A stretch of 64,000 nt of DNA from NCBI GenBank assembly GCA_040766585.1, contig JAXGQE010000002.1, positions 62,001 through 126,000 on the forward strand, given 5' to 3'. Origin of the DNA: JAXGQE01 sp040766585 (GTDB lineage: Bacteria > Bacillota > SLNR01). Position 1 is the first letter of the stretch. Each line of letters starts with the position of its first letter. The translations under genes and the position numbers were made by a program. Under the pieces are notes generated by a model that saw only the letters and a program-made list of their open reading frames with translations, was not told the origin of the DNA and made no database searches. Of the stretch, positions 27,529 to 36,555 are shown piece by piece.

Positions 27529-28005
27529 ATGGTCGCTGCTGAGTCTCGTTTCCTTCCGCGCCTGATCCGGTTCTGGCTGCTGCACTTTGGTCTTGCCCTG
27601 GTGGGAGGACTGATCATGTATGTCGGTTCCTATCTGCAATCCGCCGGAGCCACCTTGTTGGCCCCTGTGGTGGTCCTGATCTTCAGCGTTGGTTTCACCA
27701 TCCTGTACTATATGCTGATGAAACAGCTGGCCCGCCATCTTCTCAATGACCGGGCAGAAGGCCGGCTTTTTGCCATCGCTGGCAGCATCCCTTTTTTCAT
27801 TCTCATCGCGGTTTCTTTCTATCTTCGGGCAGAGATCCCCTACAACAGCATCCCGGCGGGACTGGTCCTGGTTCCGGTCACACTGCCGTTCCAGGGGTGG
27901 ATCGAAACGGTATTCCCCCTGCTTTCTATGCAAGTTCTGGCTTTATCCGTACCCTTGGTCTTTATGGGAAGCATTCTGGCTGGAACCGCCATGAAGCCCC
28001 GCTGA
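27529..28005 (+). CDS. Hypothetical four-helix membrane protein
   Basis: Unrecognised integral membrane protein of about 158 aa with four hydrophobic stretches (about 13-32, 40-62, 80-98, 120-150). The loop between helices 2 and 3 is basic. It is the only plus-strand gene within this part of the housekeeping block, inserted between trmK and the tRNA cluster, and has its own terminator at 28035. The frame starts at a TTG at 27484; the ATG at 27529 behind GGGGGTG is the more plausible start. Confidence 0.7.
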   Translation: MVAAESRFLPRLIRFWLLHFGLALVGGLIMYVGSYLQSAGATLLAPVVVLIFSVGFTILYYMLMKQLARHLLNDRAEGRLFAIAGSIPFFILIAVSFYLRAEIPYNSIPAGLVLVPVTLPFQGWIETVFPLLSMQVLALSVPLVFMGSILAGTAMKPR

Positions 28006-28034
28006 TCCTACTGAAAAGCCCCCAGACACACAAA

Positions 28035-28066
28035 TACCTCATGGATAATCCATGAGGTTTCTTTCG
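28035..28066 (+). terminator. Rho-independent terminator of the hypothetical membrane protein gene
   Basis: ACCTCATGGAT paired with ATCCATGAGGT (one-nucleotide overlap in the loop), followed by TTTCTTT on the plus strand. Confidence 0.85.
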
Positions 28067-28115
28067 GCTGCAATCACTGCGTCTGTCCGCATCCTGCACC
28101 GTAATATATTCGTGG

Positions 28116-28188
28116 TGACCCCACCGGGATTCGAACCCGGGTTACCGCCGTGAAAGGGCGGTGTCTTAGGCCGCTTGACCATGGGGCC
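28116..28188 (-). tRNA. tRNA-Glu (anticodon TTC)
   Basis: 73-nt cloverleaf on the minus strand. The acceptor GGCCCCA pairs with TGGGGTC, the anticodon loop is CTTTCAC in a CCGCC/GGCGG stem, and the T-loop is GGTTCGAATCC. CCA is encoded next to it (28113-28115). Confidence 0.96.
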
Positions 28189-28204
28189 GATGAAATGAAA
28201 TTGG

Positions 28205-28277
28205 TGGGCCCACCAGGGCTCGAACCTGGGACCGACCGGTTATGAGCCGGGAGCTCTACCAACTGAGCTATGGGCCC
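28205..28277 (-). tRNA. tRNA with anticodon CAT (probably elongator Met; Ile2 possible)
   Basis: 73-nt cloverleaf. The acceptor GGGCCCA pairs with TGGGCCC, the anticodon loop is CTCATAA, and the T-arm is GGTTCGAGCC. CCA is encoded (28202-28204). It lacks initiator features (three G-C pairs in the anticodon stem with C1-A72 mismatch). Met and lysidine-modified Ile cannot be separated by eye. Confidence 0.9.
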
Positions 28278-28284
28278 TGATTGG

Positions 28285-28356
28285 CTCCCCGAGTTGGATT
28301 CGAACCAACAACCACTCGGTTAACAGCCGAGTGCTCTACCATTGAGCTATCGAGGA
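28285..28356 (-). tRNA. tRNA-Asn (anticodon GTT)
   Basis: 72-nt cloverleaf with acceptor TCCTCGA/TCGGGGA, discriminator G, anticodon loop CTGTTAA and T-arm GGTTCGAATCC. CCA is encoded (28282-28284). It is first of the three-tRNA cluster downstream of rpoD. Confidence 0.96.
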
Positions 28357-28416
28357 CCGAAAATCAATGCAAAACATATTATACTGTATGTCATTGGGAG
28401 AGTCAATAGGAGAAAA

Positions 28417-29493
28417 TCAATCCAGATAATCTTTCAGCTTCTTGCTCCGGCTGGGATGACGCAGTTTCCGCAGTGCCTTGGCTTCAATCTGCCGGATTCG
28501 CTCCCGGGTGACTCCAAACTCATGCCCCACTTCCTCCAGGGTGCGCGCTCGCCCGTCATCCAAGCCAAAACGCAGACGCAGGACCTTTTTCTCCCGGGCG
28601 GTAAGAGTCTCCAGCACATCCTCCAGTTGTTCCTTCAAAAGGGTGAAACTAGCGGCTTCGGCCGGGGCCTGGGCATCTTCATCTTCGATGAAATCCCCCA
28701 GATGGCTGTCCTCTTCTTCCCCGATGGGAGTCTCCAAGGATACCGGCTCCTGGGCAATCTTCATGATTTCCCGAATCCGTTCCACCGGAACCTCCATTTC
28801 TTCGGCGATTTCTTCCGGTGTGGGATCCCGGCCCAGTTCCTGCAGCAGCTGCCGGCTGACCCGGATCAGTTTGTTGATGGTCTCCACCATATGCACCGGA
28901 ATTCGGATGGTTCGGGCCTGGTCGGCAATGGCTCGGGTAATGGCCTGGCGAATCCACCAGGTGGCATAGGTGCTGAACTTGTATCCTTTGTGGTAATCAA
29001 ATTTTTCCACGGCTTTGATCAAACCCATATTCCCTTCCTGGATCAGATCCAAAAAGAGCATTCCCCGACCCACGTATCGTTTGGCAATGCTGACCACCAG
29101 CCGCAGGTTGGCTTCCACCAGTTTGCGCTTGGCTTCTTCATCCCCGTTTTCCATTTTCTGAGCCAGATCCACTTCATCATCGGCTGTCAGCAAAGGGATC
29201 CTGCCGATTTCCTTCAAATACATCCGGACCGGATCATCGATGCTGATGCCATCGGGTACACTCAGGTCCAGTTCTTCCTCTTCTTCCTCTTCTTCCTCTT
29301 CCTCTTCGGCAGCGGCTTCCACAATGTCAATGCCCATTTCGGCCAGTGATTCATAGATGCCGTCAATCTGCTCGGGAGTCAGGGGAACCTCCTGCAGGGC
29401 ATCCATGATCTCCGTATAGGTAAGAAGACCCTTCTTCTTGCCCAGGGCAATCAGTTCTTTCATGCTCTCCAGTGCCTCTAGTTTCTTGTCCAC
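28417..29493 (-). CDS. rpoD: Primary sigma factor SigA/RpoD
   Basis: Housekeeping sigma-70 factor of 358 aa. Region 1.1 (1-55) is followed by a run of 12 glutamates (about 63-74) and then regions 1.2-2 (DPVRMYLKEIGRIPLL; NLRLVVSIAKRYVGRGM; FSTYATWWIRQAITRAI, which reads the -10 element). Region 3 comes next, and region 4.2 (TLEEVGHEFGVTRERIRQIEAKALRKLR) reads the -35 element. Length and motifs are normal for Firmicutes SigA. It lies directly after dnaG, the classical macromolecular-synthesis pair. Consensus promoters elsewhere in the window fit this factor. Confidence 0.98.
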   Translation of the reverse strand: MDKKLEALESMKELIALGKKKGLLTYTEIMDALQEVPLTPEQIDGIYESLAEMGIDIVEAAAEEEEEEEEEEEELDLSVPDGISIDDPVRMYLKEIGRIPLLTADDEVDLAQKMENGDEEAKRKLVEANLRLVVSIAKRYVGRGMLFLDLIQEGNMGLIKAVEKFDYHKGYKFSTYATWWIRQAITRAIADQARTIRIPVHMVETINKLIRVSRQLLQELGRDPTPEEIAEEMEVPVERIREIMKIAQEPVSLETPIGEEEDSHLGDFIEDEDAQAPAEAASFTLLKEQLEDVLETLTAREKKVLRLRFGLDDGRARTLEEVGHEFGVTRERIRQIEAKALRKLRHPSRSKKLKDYLD

Positions 29494-29546
29494 TACCCAA
29501 AACCTCCTCCGAAGATCCGGCTGCCGATTCCGAACCTTCCCTTTCT

Positions 29547-31367
29547 TCAGCTCTGTCCACCTTTTCCCCTGCGCAACAGCTTTTGATACCGGGAAAGCAG
29601 CTCCTGCACCTGCTCCCCTTTCTCTTCTTTTTCCTTGATCTCGTCGGCCAGTCGCTGCAGTTCTTCTTTCTGCTGAAAGTCTTGTATTACCTGTATATAG
29701 TCTTTCACAGCATTTTTCAGCTGGTGGACATCTTCTTCATCAATATACAGCCGGGCCGCTTCCGCATACATTTCCGGATCGTTCTCCTGGATAAAGTCCA
29801 GAAGGCGGCTCACGGTCACCCGACTGCCCCCGGCATCCAGGTCGTAGCAGGCCCGGGCAATCCGACGCATAGCGTCAGTGGAAAAAAGGTCCGGCTGCAA
29901 AGCTCCTTTTACTGTCATCCAGATCTCCGGATCTTCCGGAATCAACCGGAGAAGGGCTTGTTCCGCTTTTTCATGAGCCGGCAGCAGCTGCTTTTGGGCT
30001 GGAATCTTTCGCTCTCCAGGGCGAACCCCGGTAACCGTTCCCCCCGCAGACCCCCGCCGCACATAGCGCTGCACATCGGTGCGCAGAGAGTCTTCTCTCA
30101 CTCCCAGTGTTCGAGCCAGGTTTCGAATGTACACATCCCTTTCACTGACGGAGCGGACGGTTCCCAAAACCGGAATGGCTTTGCGCAAGATGTCTGCTTG
30201 CCCGTCTGCAGTATCTTTTCTTCCTTTTTCGAGAATATCCTGCAGTTGATACGCGGTAACCGACAAGGCCCGCTGAACAAACTGCAAAAATGAGTCTCTG
30301 CCGCGACTTCGAATCAGGCTATCCGGATCTTCTCCATCCGGCAGCCGGGCAATACGCACCGAGCACCCGGCTTTTTCCAGCAGAGATGCTCCCCGCAGGG
30401 CGGCAGCCTGTCCGGCCGCATCCCCATCGTAACAGACCACAATATCTGAACCAAACTGAGACAGAATTTTTCCATGGCTTTCCGCCAGGGCGGTTCCCAA
30501 TGTTGCTCCCACATGATGCACGCCTGCCTGGTAGACGCTGATGACATCCATATACCCTTCCACCAGTATCACCTGGTCATTTTCACGCATGTCTTGTCTC
30601 GTCAGATGAATTCCATAGATATTTTTGCTTTTGTCAAATGCCGGAGTCTCCGGCGAATTCAGGTATTTGGGCAGGGAATCATCCAGAACCCGTCCTCCGA
30701 ATCCGGTAACTCGTCCCGCCATATCCAGTATGGGGAATATGACACGGTTGCGGAATCGATCATAATAGCCGGATCCATCCTGCCGGGGAATCACCAGTCC
30801 GGCCGTAGCCAGATCTTCCTCCCCAATCCCTTTTCGGCGGAAATACTGGAGCAGCCCATCCCACTGGGGAGATGCCGCACCCAGCGAAAACAGATCCCGG
30901 GTTTCCCGGGTAATGCCTCGCCGCTCCAGATACGCGGCGGCAGCACCGCCGTGCTGGGCATCCTTCAGCATGGCTGTGAAATATTTCAGTGCCAGCTGGT
31001 TGATCTCGTAGACCATTTCACGCTGCCGGTAACGGCTCTTTTCCTCATCGGACTGGATATCTTCCGGGAGAGCCACACCGCTGCGCTGAGCCAGAACCTT
31101 TAAAGCCTCCATAAATGCAACGCCCCGGCGCTTCATCAGATAGGTGAAGATGTCGCCGCCGGTACCGCAGCCGAAACAGTAAAATATCTGTTTGTCCGGA
31201 GAAACGGTGAAGGACGGAGTTTTTTCACTGTGGAAAGGACAAAGGCCCACATAGTTCCGGCCGGCTTTTTTCAAAACCACATCCTCCGAAATCAACGGAA
31301 CGATATCTGTACGGCTCCGTACATCTTCAATAATGCTTTCCGAGACCGGGTTCGTCATTCCGCTCAC
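29547..31367 (-). CDS. dnaG: DNA primase DnaG
   Basis: Primase of 606 aa that makes RNA primers for replication. The N-terminal CHC2 zinc finger has C43, H46, C64 and C67 (LCPFHSEKTPSF, YCFGCGTGG). The RNA-polymerase/TOPRIM core shows FGGRVL, PKYLNSPET and VILVEGYMDVIS (TOPRIM Glu) with VVCYDGDAAGQAA (metal Asp). The C-terminal helicase-binding domain (about 450-606) is present. Length is normal. Followed after 53 bp by rpoD. Confidence 0.98.
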   Translation of the reverse strand: MSGMTNPVSESIIEDVRSRTDIVPLISEDVVLKKAGRNYVGLCPFHSEKTPSFTVSPDKQIFYCFGCGTGGDIFTYLMKRRGVAFMEALKVLAQRSGVALPEDIQSDEEKSRYRQREMVYEINQLALKYFTAMLKDAQHGGAAAAYLERRGITRETRDLFSLGAASPQWDGLLQYFRRKGIGEEDLATAGLVIPRQDGSGYYDRFRNRVIFPILDMAGRVTGFGGRVLDDSLPKYLNSPETPAFDKSKNIYGIHLTRQDMRENDQVILVEGYMDVISVYQAGVHHVGATLGTALAESHGKILSQFGSDIVVCYDGDAAGQAAALRGASLLEKAGCSVRIARLPDGEDPDSLIRSRGRDSFLQFVQRALSVTAYQLQDILEKGRKDTADGQADILRKAIPVLGTVRSVSERDVYIRNLARTLGVREDSLRTDVQRYVRRGSAGGTVTGVRPGERKIPAQKQLLPAHEKAEQALLRLIPEDPEIWMTVKGALQPDLFSTDAMRRIARACYDLDAGGSRVTVSRLLDFIQENDPEMYAEAARLYIDEEDVHQLKNAVKDYIQVIQDFQQKEELQRLADEIKEKEEKGEQVQELLSRYQKLLRRGKGGQS

Positions 31368-31500
31368 CTGCAGTTCTGGCTGTCACTTCCCCAAATTCGA
31401 TTCAATCGGCTGAATCCGCGTACCTTTATTGATTCGCGGTTCGTGTGGATTTTCCTTTTTTTAGTCCCCCATCATCCTGCGAACCTGCCGGGACCTCCAG

Positions 31501-31944
31501 TTACGAAATCATCCGATCCAGCATATCCTGAAGCACCGCGGAAAACCGTTCCCGATCGGCCGCCTTCATGGGGGCGGGTCCCCGGGTTCGTCCGCCGGCG
31601 CGGCGAATTTTGGATCCAATGTAGCGTTCAGTCAGCAGCCGGTCCATATCTTCACCCCGGTACTCGCGGCCGCGGCAGGATAAGGCTTTGGCTTTTTTCT
31701 GAAGACACAGGGCCGCCAGACCGTAATCCTGGGTAACCACCAGATCCCCCGTAACTACCCGGTTGACCAGAGCCAGATCCACCGCCTCCGGACCGCTGTC
31801 CACGGTAACTACCTGGGAAGGCTGGGGGAAATCGGTGATATGGGCAGTACTGACGATCCAAATCACCGGAATGTTTCGCGTCACGGCTTCCTGCCAGATC
31901 AGATCTTTCACGGGACAGGCATCGCTGTCCACCAGAATACGCAA
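31501..31944 (-). CDS. YaiI/YqxD family protein (DUF188)
   Basis: Conserved 147-aa protein of the UPF0178 family. The N-terminus MRILVDSDACPVKDLI is the diagnostic signature with acidic residues reminiscent of PIN/NYN nucleases. DLVVTQDYGLAALCLQKKAKALSCRG and the C-terminal RFSAVLQDMLD also fit. Its function is not established. In Bacilli it also lies next to dnaG-rpoD, as here. Confidence 0.93.
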   Translation of the reverse strand: MRILVDSDACPVKDLIWQEAVTRNIPVIWIVSTAHITDFPQPSQVVTVDSGPEAVDLALVNRVVTGDLVVTQDYGLAALCLQKKAKALSCRGREYRGEDMDRLLTERYIGSKIRRAGGRTRGPAPMKAADRERFSAVLQDMLDRMIS

Positions 31945-32042
31945 CCCATCAGCCCCTTTACAAACATACCCAATGGATATTCGCGGAGACCCGTCAATCT
32001 CCTGCCTGAATCAGACAATTTTTTCGCCGGATGTGGTGCAGC

Positions 32043-32990
32043 TCAGCGTACTTCGGGGAAAAGACGCTGCTCCCAGCGGCGGATCATCCAGTGCAGTTTG
32101 GGCAGCTCTTCGTTTATGCCCTCCCGGGTCCGGCCGCAGAAAATGATCAGCTGCCAGGTCAGCCAGTCCTTTTCCAGGAACTTTTCCCCCCGGTAATAGT
32201 AGCGCAGGTATTGTTCTGACAAAAAAGAACGTACCCGCCGAATCATTCGCTCAGGAAGGCTTTGGCCGGGTTGGGGAGAGGTGCTGCTGCCCAGAAGATA
32301 CCATGTCCGGGCTACATCTGCCATGGGATCCCCCCGGTAGGCATCCAGCCAGTCGATGACCCGAGTTACATCACCAGGCACTATCAAAATATTCTCCGGA
32401 TGGAAATCACCGTGACACAAAAAATCCATCGAGTCTTTATCCTGCAAAAAGCGCTGGAGCTGCTCCCGACTCGCTTCCGACAGATAGGGACAGTCTGCAA
32501 TATCCGGTCCGAATTTTTCCACCGGACCGGGTAAGGAAGGGGCCTGAATGCGATGCATTTCCTTGTGCACAGCCGCCATTTTTTCTAGAATCTGGCGAAC
32601 CCTAAGCAGATTCTTCATCAGATAGGCGGTTCCCATTTCCCCTTGGATGTATTCCATTTCCAGACCCCGCCGCCCGTCCCATTCCCCTGCTCGGATAAAC
32701 CGCGGCGCGTCAGGGTATACCTCAGAGATGATTTTTGCCCGGGAGATTTCATTTTGCACATGGGATGCACTGACCCAGTCATAGAACAATTTGACCGCCG
32801 TACGGTCATCCGTGGCAAATACTTCGGCGGTTCGGCCCACTCCAATCTTTTCCATAGCCGCATCCTCCCTGCTGTTGGCAAAACCGACTCCCATCTCAAT
32901 GAGAGCCATTGTCATTTTCATATCGTGGATTTTCTGTACAGAACATCCTCCTTCCTGCTTTGCCTTCTTTAAAAATTTGAGAGGATCCAC
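32043..32990 (-). CDS. Aminoglycoside phosphotransferase/choline kinase-like protein
   Basis: Protein-kinase-like small-molecule kinase (APH fold) of up to 315 aa. The nucleotide-binding Lys is in TAVKLFYDW, the catalytic loop is LCHGDFHPENILI and the Mg-binding Asp is in RVIDWLDAYRGDPMADVART. The substrate is unknown; an antibiotic-resistance role should not be assumed. The GTG at 32990 follows a GGGGTGA just behind the ppdK terminator. An AAGGAGG lies 20 codons inside without a suitable in-frame start, so the exact start is uncertain. Confidence 0.82.
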   Translation of the reverse strand: MDPLKFLKKAKQEGGCSVQKIHDMKMTMALIEMGVGFANSREDAAMEKIGVGRTAEVFATDDRTAVKLFYDWVSASHVQNEISRAKIISEVYPDAPRFIRAGEWDGRRGLEMEYIQGEMGTAYLMKNLLRVRQILEKMAAVHKEMHRIQAPSLPGPVEKFGPDIADCPYLSEASREQLQRFLQDKDSMDFLCHGDFHPENILIVPGDVTRVIDWLDAYRGDPMADVARTWYLLGSSTSPQPGQSLPERMIRRVRSFLSEQYLRYYYRGEKFLEKDWLTWQLIIFCGRTREGINEELPKLHWMIRRWEQRLFPEVR

Positions 32991-33002
32991 GGCTTGTCAC
33001 CC

Positions 33003-33038
33003 CAAAAAAAACCTCCGGACGAAAAATTCAGCCGGAGG
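33003..33038 (-). terminator. Rho-independent terminator after ppdK
   Basis: GCCTCCGG pairs with CCGGAGG on the minus strand around a 13-nt loop, followed by eight T. It lies between ppdK (stop 33068) and the kinase-like gene, whose start is only 13 bp downstream. Confidence 0.9.
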
Positions 33039-33067
33039 CAGATCACTTTGGTTTCTCATCACTATTT

Positions 33068-35710
33068 TTAGTGGTTAATGGCCGCATGGGCGGCAGCCAG
33101 GCGGGCAATGGGTACTCTAAACGGGGAACAGCTGACATAATCCAGGCCCACCAGATGGCAGAATTCCACCGAGTTGGGATCCCCGCCGTGCTCTCCGCAG
33201 ATCCCCACCTTCAGCTCCGGCCGCTGTTTTCTTCCCAGGCTGACACCGGTTTCAACCAGCTTCCCAACGCCTTTGCGATCCAGCACCGCAAAGGGGTTGT
33301 TGTCCAGTATCTTATCATCCACATACCGGTGCAGGAATTTCCCTTCCGCATCATCCCGGCTGAACCCGAATGTGGTCTGGGTCAGGTCGTTGGTGCCAAA
33401 GGAGAAAAAGTCGGCATACCGGGCAATCTCGTCCGCCACCAGGCAGGCCCGGGGCAGTTCGATCATGGTTCCGATGGGGTAATCGCAGTGAATCCCGGTT
33501 TCTTCCTCGATTTCCTGGACGACATCCAGCACCATGTCCCGGTTGATCCGCAGCTCTTCTTCATGCCCGACCAGAGGAATCATGATTTCCGGCATGGGGT
33601 TACTGCCCTTTTTCAACAGCCGCACCGTGGCCTGCAAAATGGCTCGGATTTGCATCCGGTATACTTCCGGATAAATGATGCCCAGACGACATCCCCGCAG
33701 TCCCAGCATGGGGTTGAATTCAGCCAGGGCCCGGGCCTTTCTCTGCAAAGCTTCCAGCTCCCGGATTTTCGCCGGGTTGCCATCCTGCAGTTTCAGTGTG
33801 GTAATTTCCACAGCCAGCTCTTCCAGATTGGGCAGAAATTCATGAAGAGGCGGATCCAAAAGACGGATGGTCACCGGCAGGCCGTCCATGGCTGACAGGA
33901 TCCCTTCAAAGTCTTCCTGCTGGAACGGCAGCAGTCTTCCCAGAGCTGCCCGTCGTTCTTCCACGGTTTCCGCCATAATCATTTCCTGCACCACCGGCAG
34001 ACGATCGGCTGCAAAGAACATATGCTCCGTACGGCACAGTCCGATGCCGGCTGCTCCCAGTTCCCGGGCTTTGCGGGCATCGTCCGGAGTATCGGCATTG
34101 GCTCGAACTCCCAGATTCCTCAGATCATCCGCCCACTGCAGAATTTCGATAAATTCCGGAGTCAGAACCGGATCAATCATGGGGGCTTCTCCCAGAGAAA
34201 CCTGACCGGTGGTCCCGTCGATGGTGATGATATCCCCCACCCGTACTGTTTTTCCCCGGGCTGTGAATTCCTTGGCCGCCAGGGATATCTTCACTTCTTC
34301 ACAACCGCTGATGCAGGGTTTTCCCATACCCCGGGCCACCACTGCCGCATGACTGGTCATACCGCCGCGGCTGGTCAGGATCCCCTGAGCGGCCACCATC
34401 CCGTGAATGTCGTCGGGGGTGGTTTCAGGACGCACCAGAATCACCTTCGTTCCATCCGCAGCCTGCTTTTCGGCCTGATCGGCATCGAAAACCACTTTCC
34501 CGGACGCTGCACCCGGAGATGCCGGAAGTCCTTTGGCCAGCACTTCCACATGAGCATCCGGATCGATCCGCCGGTGCATGATCTGATTGATCTGGTCCGG
34601 CTCTACCCGCAGGATGGCTTCTTCTTTGCTCAAAATGCCTTCCGCCACAAAGTCATGGGCAATCTTTACGGCCGCATTGGCGGTTCTTTTTCCCGAACGG
34701 GTCTGCAAAATGAACAGTTTGCTGCGTTCGATGGTAAATTCAATATCCTGGACATCCTTGTAGTGTTCTTCCAGCTTGTGGCAGATCTTCTGAAACTCAG
34801 TATAAATCTCAGGCATATCCTCCTTCATATCCGCAATGGGGTGGGGTGTTCGAATTCCAGCCACCACATCTTCGCCCTGAGCATTGAGCAGATATTCACC
34901 ATAGAGTTCATTGTTTCCATTGGACGGATTCCGGGTAAACGCCACACCGGTTCCGCAGTCATTCCCCATATTGCCAAACACCATGGACTGAATATTGACC
35001 CCGGTACCCAGATGGTCGGGGATTTTGTTGATCTTTCGGTAAGTGATGGCGCGCTGGTTGTTCCAGGATGAGAATACAGCTTCCACAGCCATAAACAACT
35101 GTTCTTTGGGATCCTGGGGGAACGGCCGTCCGACCCGTTCCTGCACCAGTTTCAAATATTCATCCGCGACATTTTTCAGGCTGTCAGCCGTCATTTCCAT
35201 ATCCAATGTGACGCCCTGCTTTTTCTTCCAGCTTTCCAGAATATCTTCAAACTCGTGATGTTCCATTCTCAAGACCACACCGCCGAACATCTGGATAAAG
35301 CGGCGGTAGGAATCGTAAGCGAACCGTGGATTGTCCGTCAGGTGAGCCAACCCTTCCACAGTTTCTTTGGTAAGACCCAGATTCAAAACAGTATCCATCA
35401 TTCCCGGCATGGAAAAGACAGCGCCGGAGCGAACCGAAACCAGCAGGGGATTGTCCTTCCCGCCGAACACTTTTCCGGTCTCCTTTTCCAGATCCCGGAT
35501 GTGGTCTGCGATACTGTCGGCCAGCCCTTCCGGAAACTGTTTTTTGTTGGAATAATATTCGTTGCACGCTTCAGTGGTGATGGTGAATCCCGGAGGCACC
35601 GGCAGCCCGATGGATGTCATCTCGGCTAACCCGGCTCCTTTGCCTCCCAGCAGTTCTTTCATTTTGGCATTGCCTTCAGAAAATTTGTAAATGTACTTTT
35701 TAGCGTCCAT
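33068..35710 (-). CDS. ppdK: Pyruvate, phosphate dikinase
   Basis: PPDK of 880 aa, interconverting pyruvate + ATP + Pi and PEP + AMP + PPi. It has an N-terminal nucleotide-binding domain (KGAGLAEMTSIGLPVPPGFTIT; VRSGAVFSMPGMMDTVLNLG), a swivelling phosphohistidine domain (LTSRGGMTSHAAVVARGMGKPC with catalytic His, and the Thr/Ser that the regulator modifies), and a C-terminal PEP/pyruvate TIM barrel (SFGTNDLTQTTFGFSRDD, VGICGEHGGDP). The length is the family norm. The ATG at 35710 has AGGAGGG and overlaps the regulator gene by 11 bp. Confidence 0.98.
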   Translation of the reverse strand: MDAKKYIYKFSEGNAKMKELLGGKGAGLAEMTSIGLPVPPGFTITTEACNEYYSNKKQFPEGLADSIADHIRDLEKETGKVFGGKDNPLLVSVRSGAVFSMPGMMDTVLNLGLTKETVEGLAHLTDNPRFAYDSYRRFIQMFGGVVLRMEHHEFEDILESWKKKQGVTLDMEMTADSLKNVADEYLKLVQERVGRPFPQDPKEQLFMAVEAVFSSWNNQRAITYRKINKIPDHLGTGVNIQSMVFGNMGNDCGTGVAFTRNPSNGNNELYGEYLLNAQGEDVVAGIRTPHPIADMKEDMPEIYTEFQKICHKLEEHYKDVQDIEFTIERSKLFILQTRSGKRTANAAVKIAHDFVAEGILSKEEAILRVEPDQINQIMHRRIDPDAHVEVLAKGLPASPGAASGKVVFDADQAEKQAADGTKVILVRPETTPDDIHGMVAAQGILTSRGGMTSHAAVVARGMGKPCISGCEEVKISLAAKEFTARGKTVRVGDIITIDGTTGQVSLGEAPMIDPVLTPEFIEILQWADDLRNLGVRANADTPDDARKARELGAAGIGLCRTEHMFFAADRLPVVQEMIMAETVEERRAALGRLLPFQQEDFEGILSAMDGLPVTIRLLDPPLHEFLPNLEELAVEITTLKLQDGNPAKIRELEALQRKARALAEFNPMLGLRGCRLGIIYPEVYRMQIRAILQATVRLLKKGSNPMPEIMIPLVGHEEELRINRDMVLDVVQEIEEETGIHCDYPIGTMIELPRACLVADEIARYADFFSFGTNDLTQTTFGFSRDDAEGKFLHRYVDDKILDNNPFAVLDRKGVGKLVETGVSLGRKQRPELKVGICGEHGGDPNSVEFCHLVGLDYVSCSPFRVPIARLAAAHAAINH

Positions 35711-36551
35711 ACATTTCCCTCCTACTGAATATGTCTAGAATTCTGCCTGCCGTCTCTTCCACCGCTTTGTTGGTCACATCGATGACCGGACACCCGATCC
35801 GTTTCATGATTTTATCCGCATATTCCAGTTCGTTCAGAATCCGCTCCATCTCCGCATACTCGGCCCGCACGGTCAAACCCATGGATTTCAGGCGTTCCCG
35901 GCGAATGCCGTGAAGCTGATCAGGGCTGACCGTCAGCCCGATCACCCGGGTGTTTGGAATGTCGAAGAGTTCATCCGGCGGAGGCACTTCCGGTACCAGG
36001 GGCACATTGGCCACTTTCAGCCGCTTGTGGGCCAGGTACATGCTCAGTGGCGTTTTGGAGGTCCGAGACACGCCAATCAATACAATATCCGCGCGGAGAA
36101 GGCCTCGGGGGTCTTTTCCGTCGTCATACTTCACCGCAAATTCCACCGCTTCCACCTTGCGAAAATATTCATCGTCAATCTGTCGGACCAGTCCCGGTTC
36201 CAAACGGGGATTGGCCGCCATTTTCTCTGAAACGGCATCCAGCACTGGGCCCAGCACATCCACCGTCAGAACCCCCATTTCCCAGCCGGCTCGTTCAATG
36301 GCATCTCTCAGTTCCGGAAGCACCAGGGTGTAGACCACCAGGCTGTCTGTTTCCCGCGCCTTTCGGACAATATCCCGGATCTGATCCTCACTGCTGATAT
36401 ATGGGACCCGCCGAATAATGAGCTTGCTGCCGTTGAACTGGCTGGCTGCTGCTCGAATGACAAATTCGGCTGTCTCCCCGATGGAATCCGACAGTGCAAA
36501 TACCACCACTTCGGATTTTTTCGTGCTGCCTTGCCCTTTGGCTTCCGCCAT
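35700..36551 (-). CDS. PPDK regulatory protein (bifunctional kinase/pyrophosphorylase, YqfL/PSRP family)
   Basis: DUF299-family protein of 283 aa that inactivates PPDK by ADP-dependent phosphorylation of an active-site Thr/Ser and reactivates it by Pi-dependent dephosphorylation. VVVFALSDSIGETAEFVIRAA is the family start, and the P-loop is IGVSRTSKTPLSMYLAH. The open frame begins at 36734, but the ATG at 36551 with GGAGG upstream gives the family length. It ends inside the ppdK start, the expected coupling of enzyme and regulator. Confidence 0.95.
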   Translation of the reverse strand: MAEAKGQGSTKKSEVVVFALSDSIGETAEFVIRAAASQFNGSKLIIRRVPYISSEDQIRDIVRKARETDSLVVYTLVLPELRDAIERAGWEMGVLTVDVLGPVLDAVSEKMAANPRLEPGLVRQIDDEYFRKVEAVEFAVKYDDGKDPRGLLRADIVLIGVSRTSKTPLSMYLAHKRLKVANVPLVPEVPPPDELFDIPNTRVIGLTVSPDQLHGIRRERLKSMGLTVRAEYAEMERILNELEYADKIMKRIGCPVIDVTNKAVEETAGRILDIFSRREMYGR

Positions 36552-36555
36552 GGAC

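Noticed and set aside
28417..29349. 335-codon plus-strand frame opposite rpoD
   Set aside because: Antisense artefact of GC-rich coding sequence; rpoD is certain.
32043..32990. Aminoglycoside resistance gene
   Set aside because: Only the general APH/choline-kinase fold is supported; the chromosomal housekeeping context argues against a specific resistance call.
33071..35071. Long plus-strand frames opposite ppdK
   Set aside because: Shadow frames of a conserved 880-residue enzyme.
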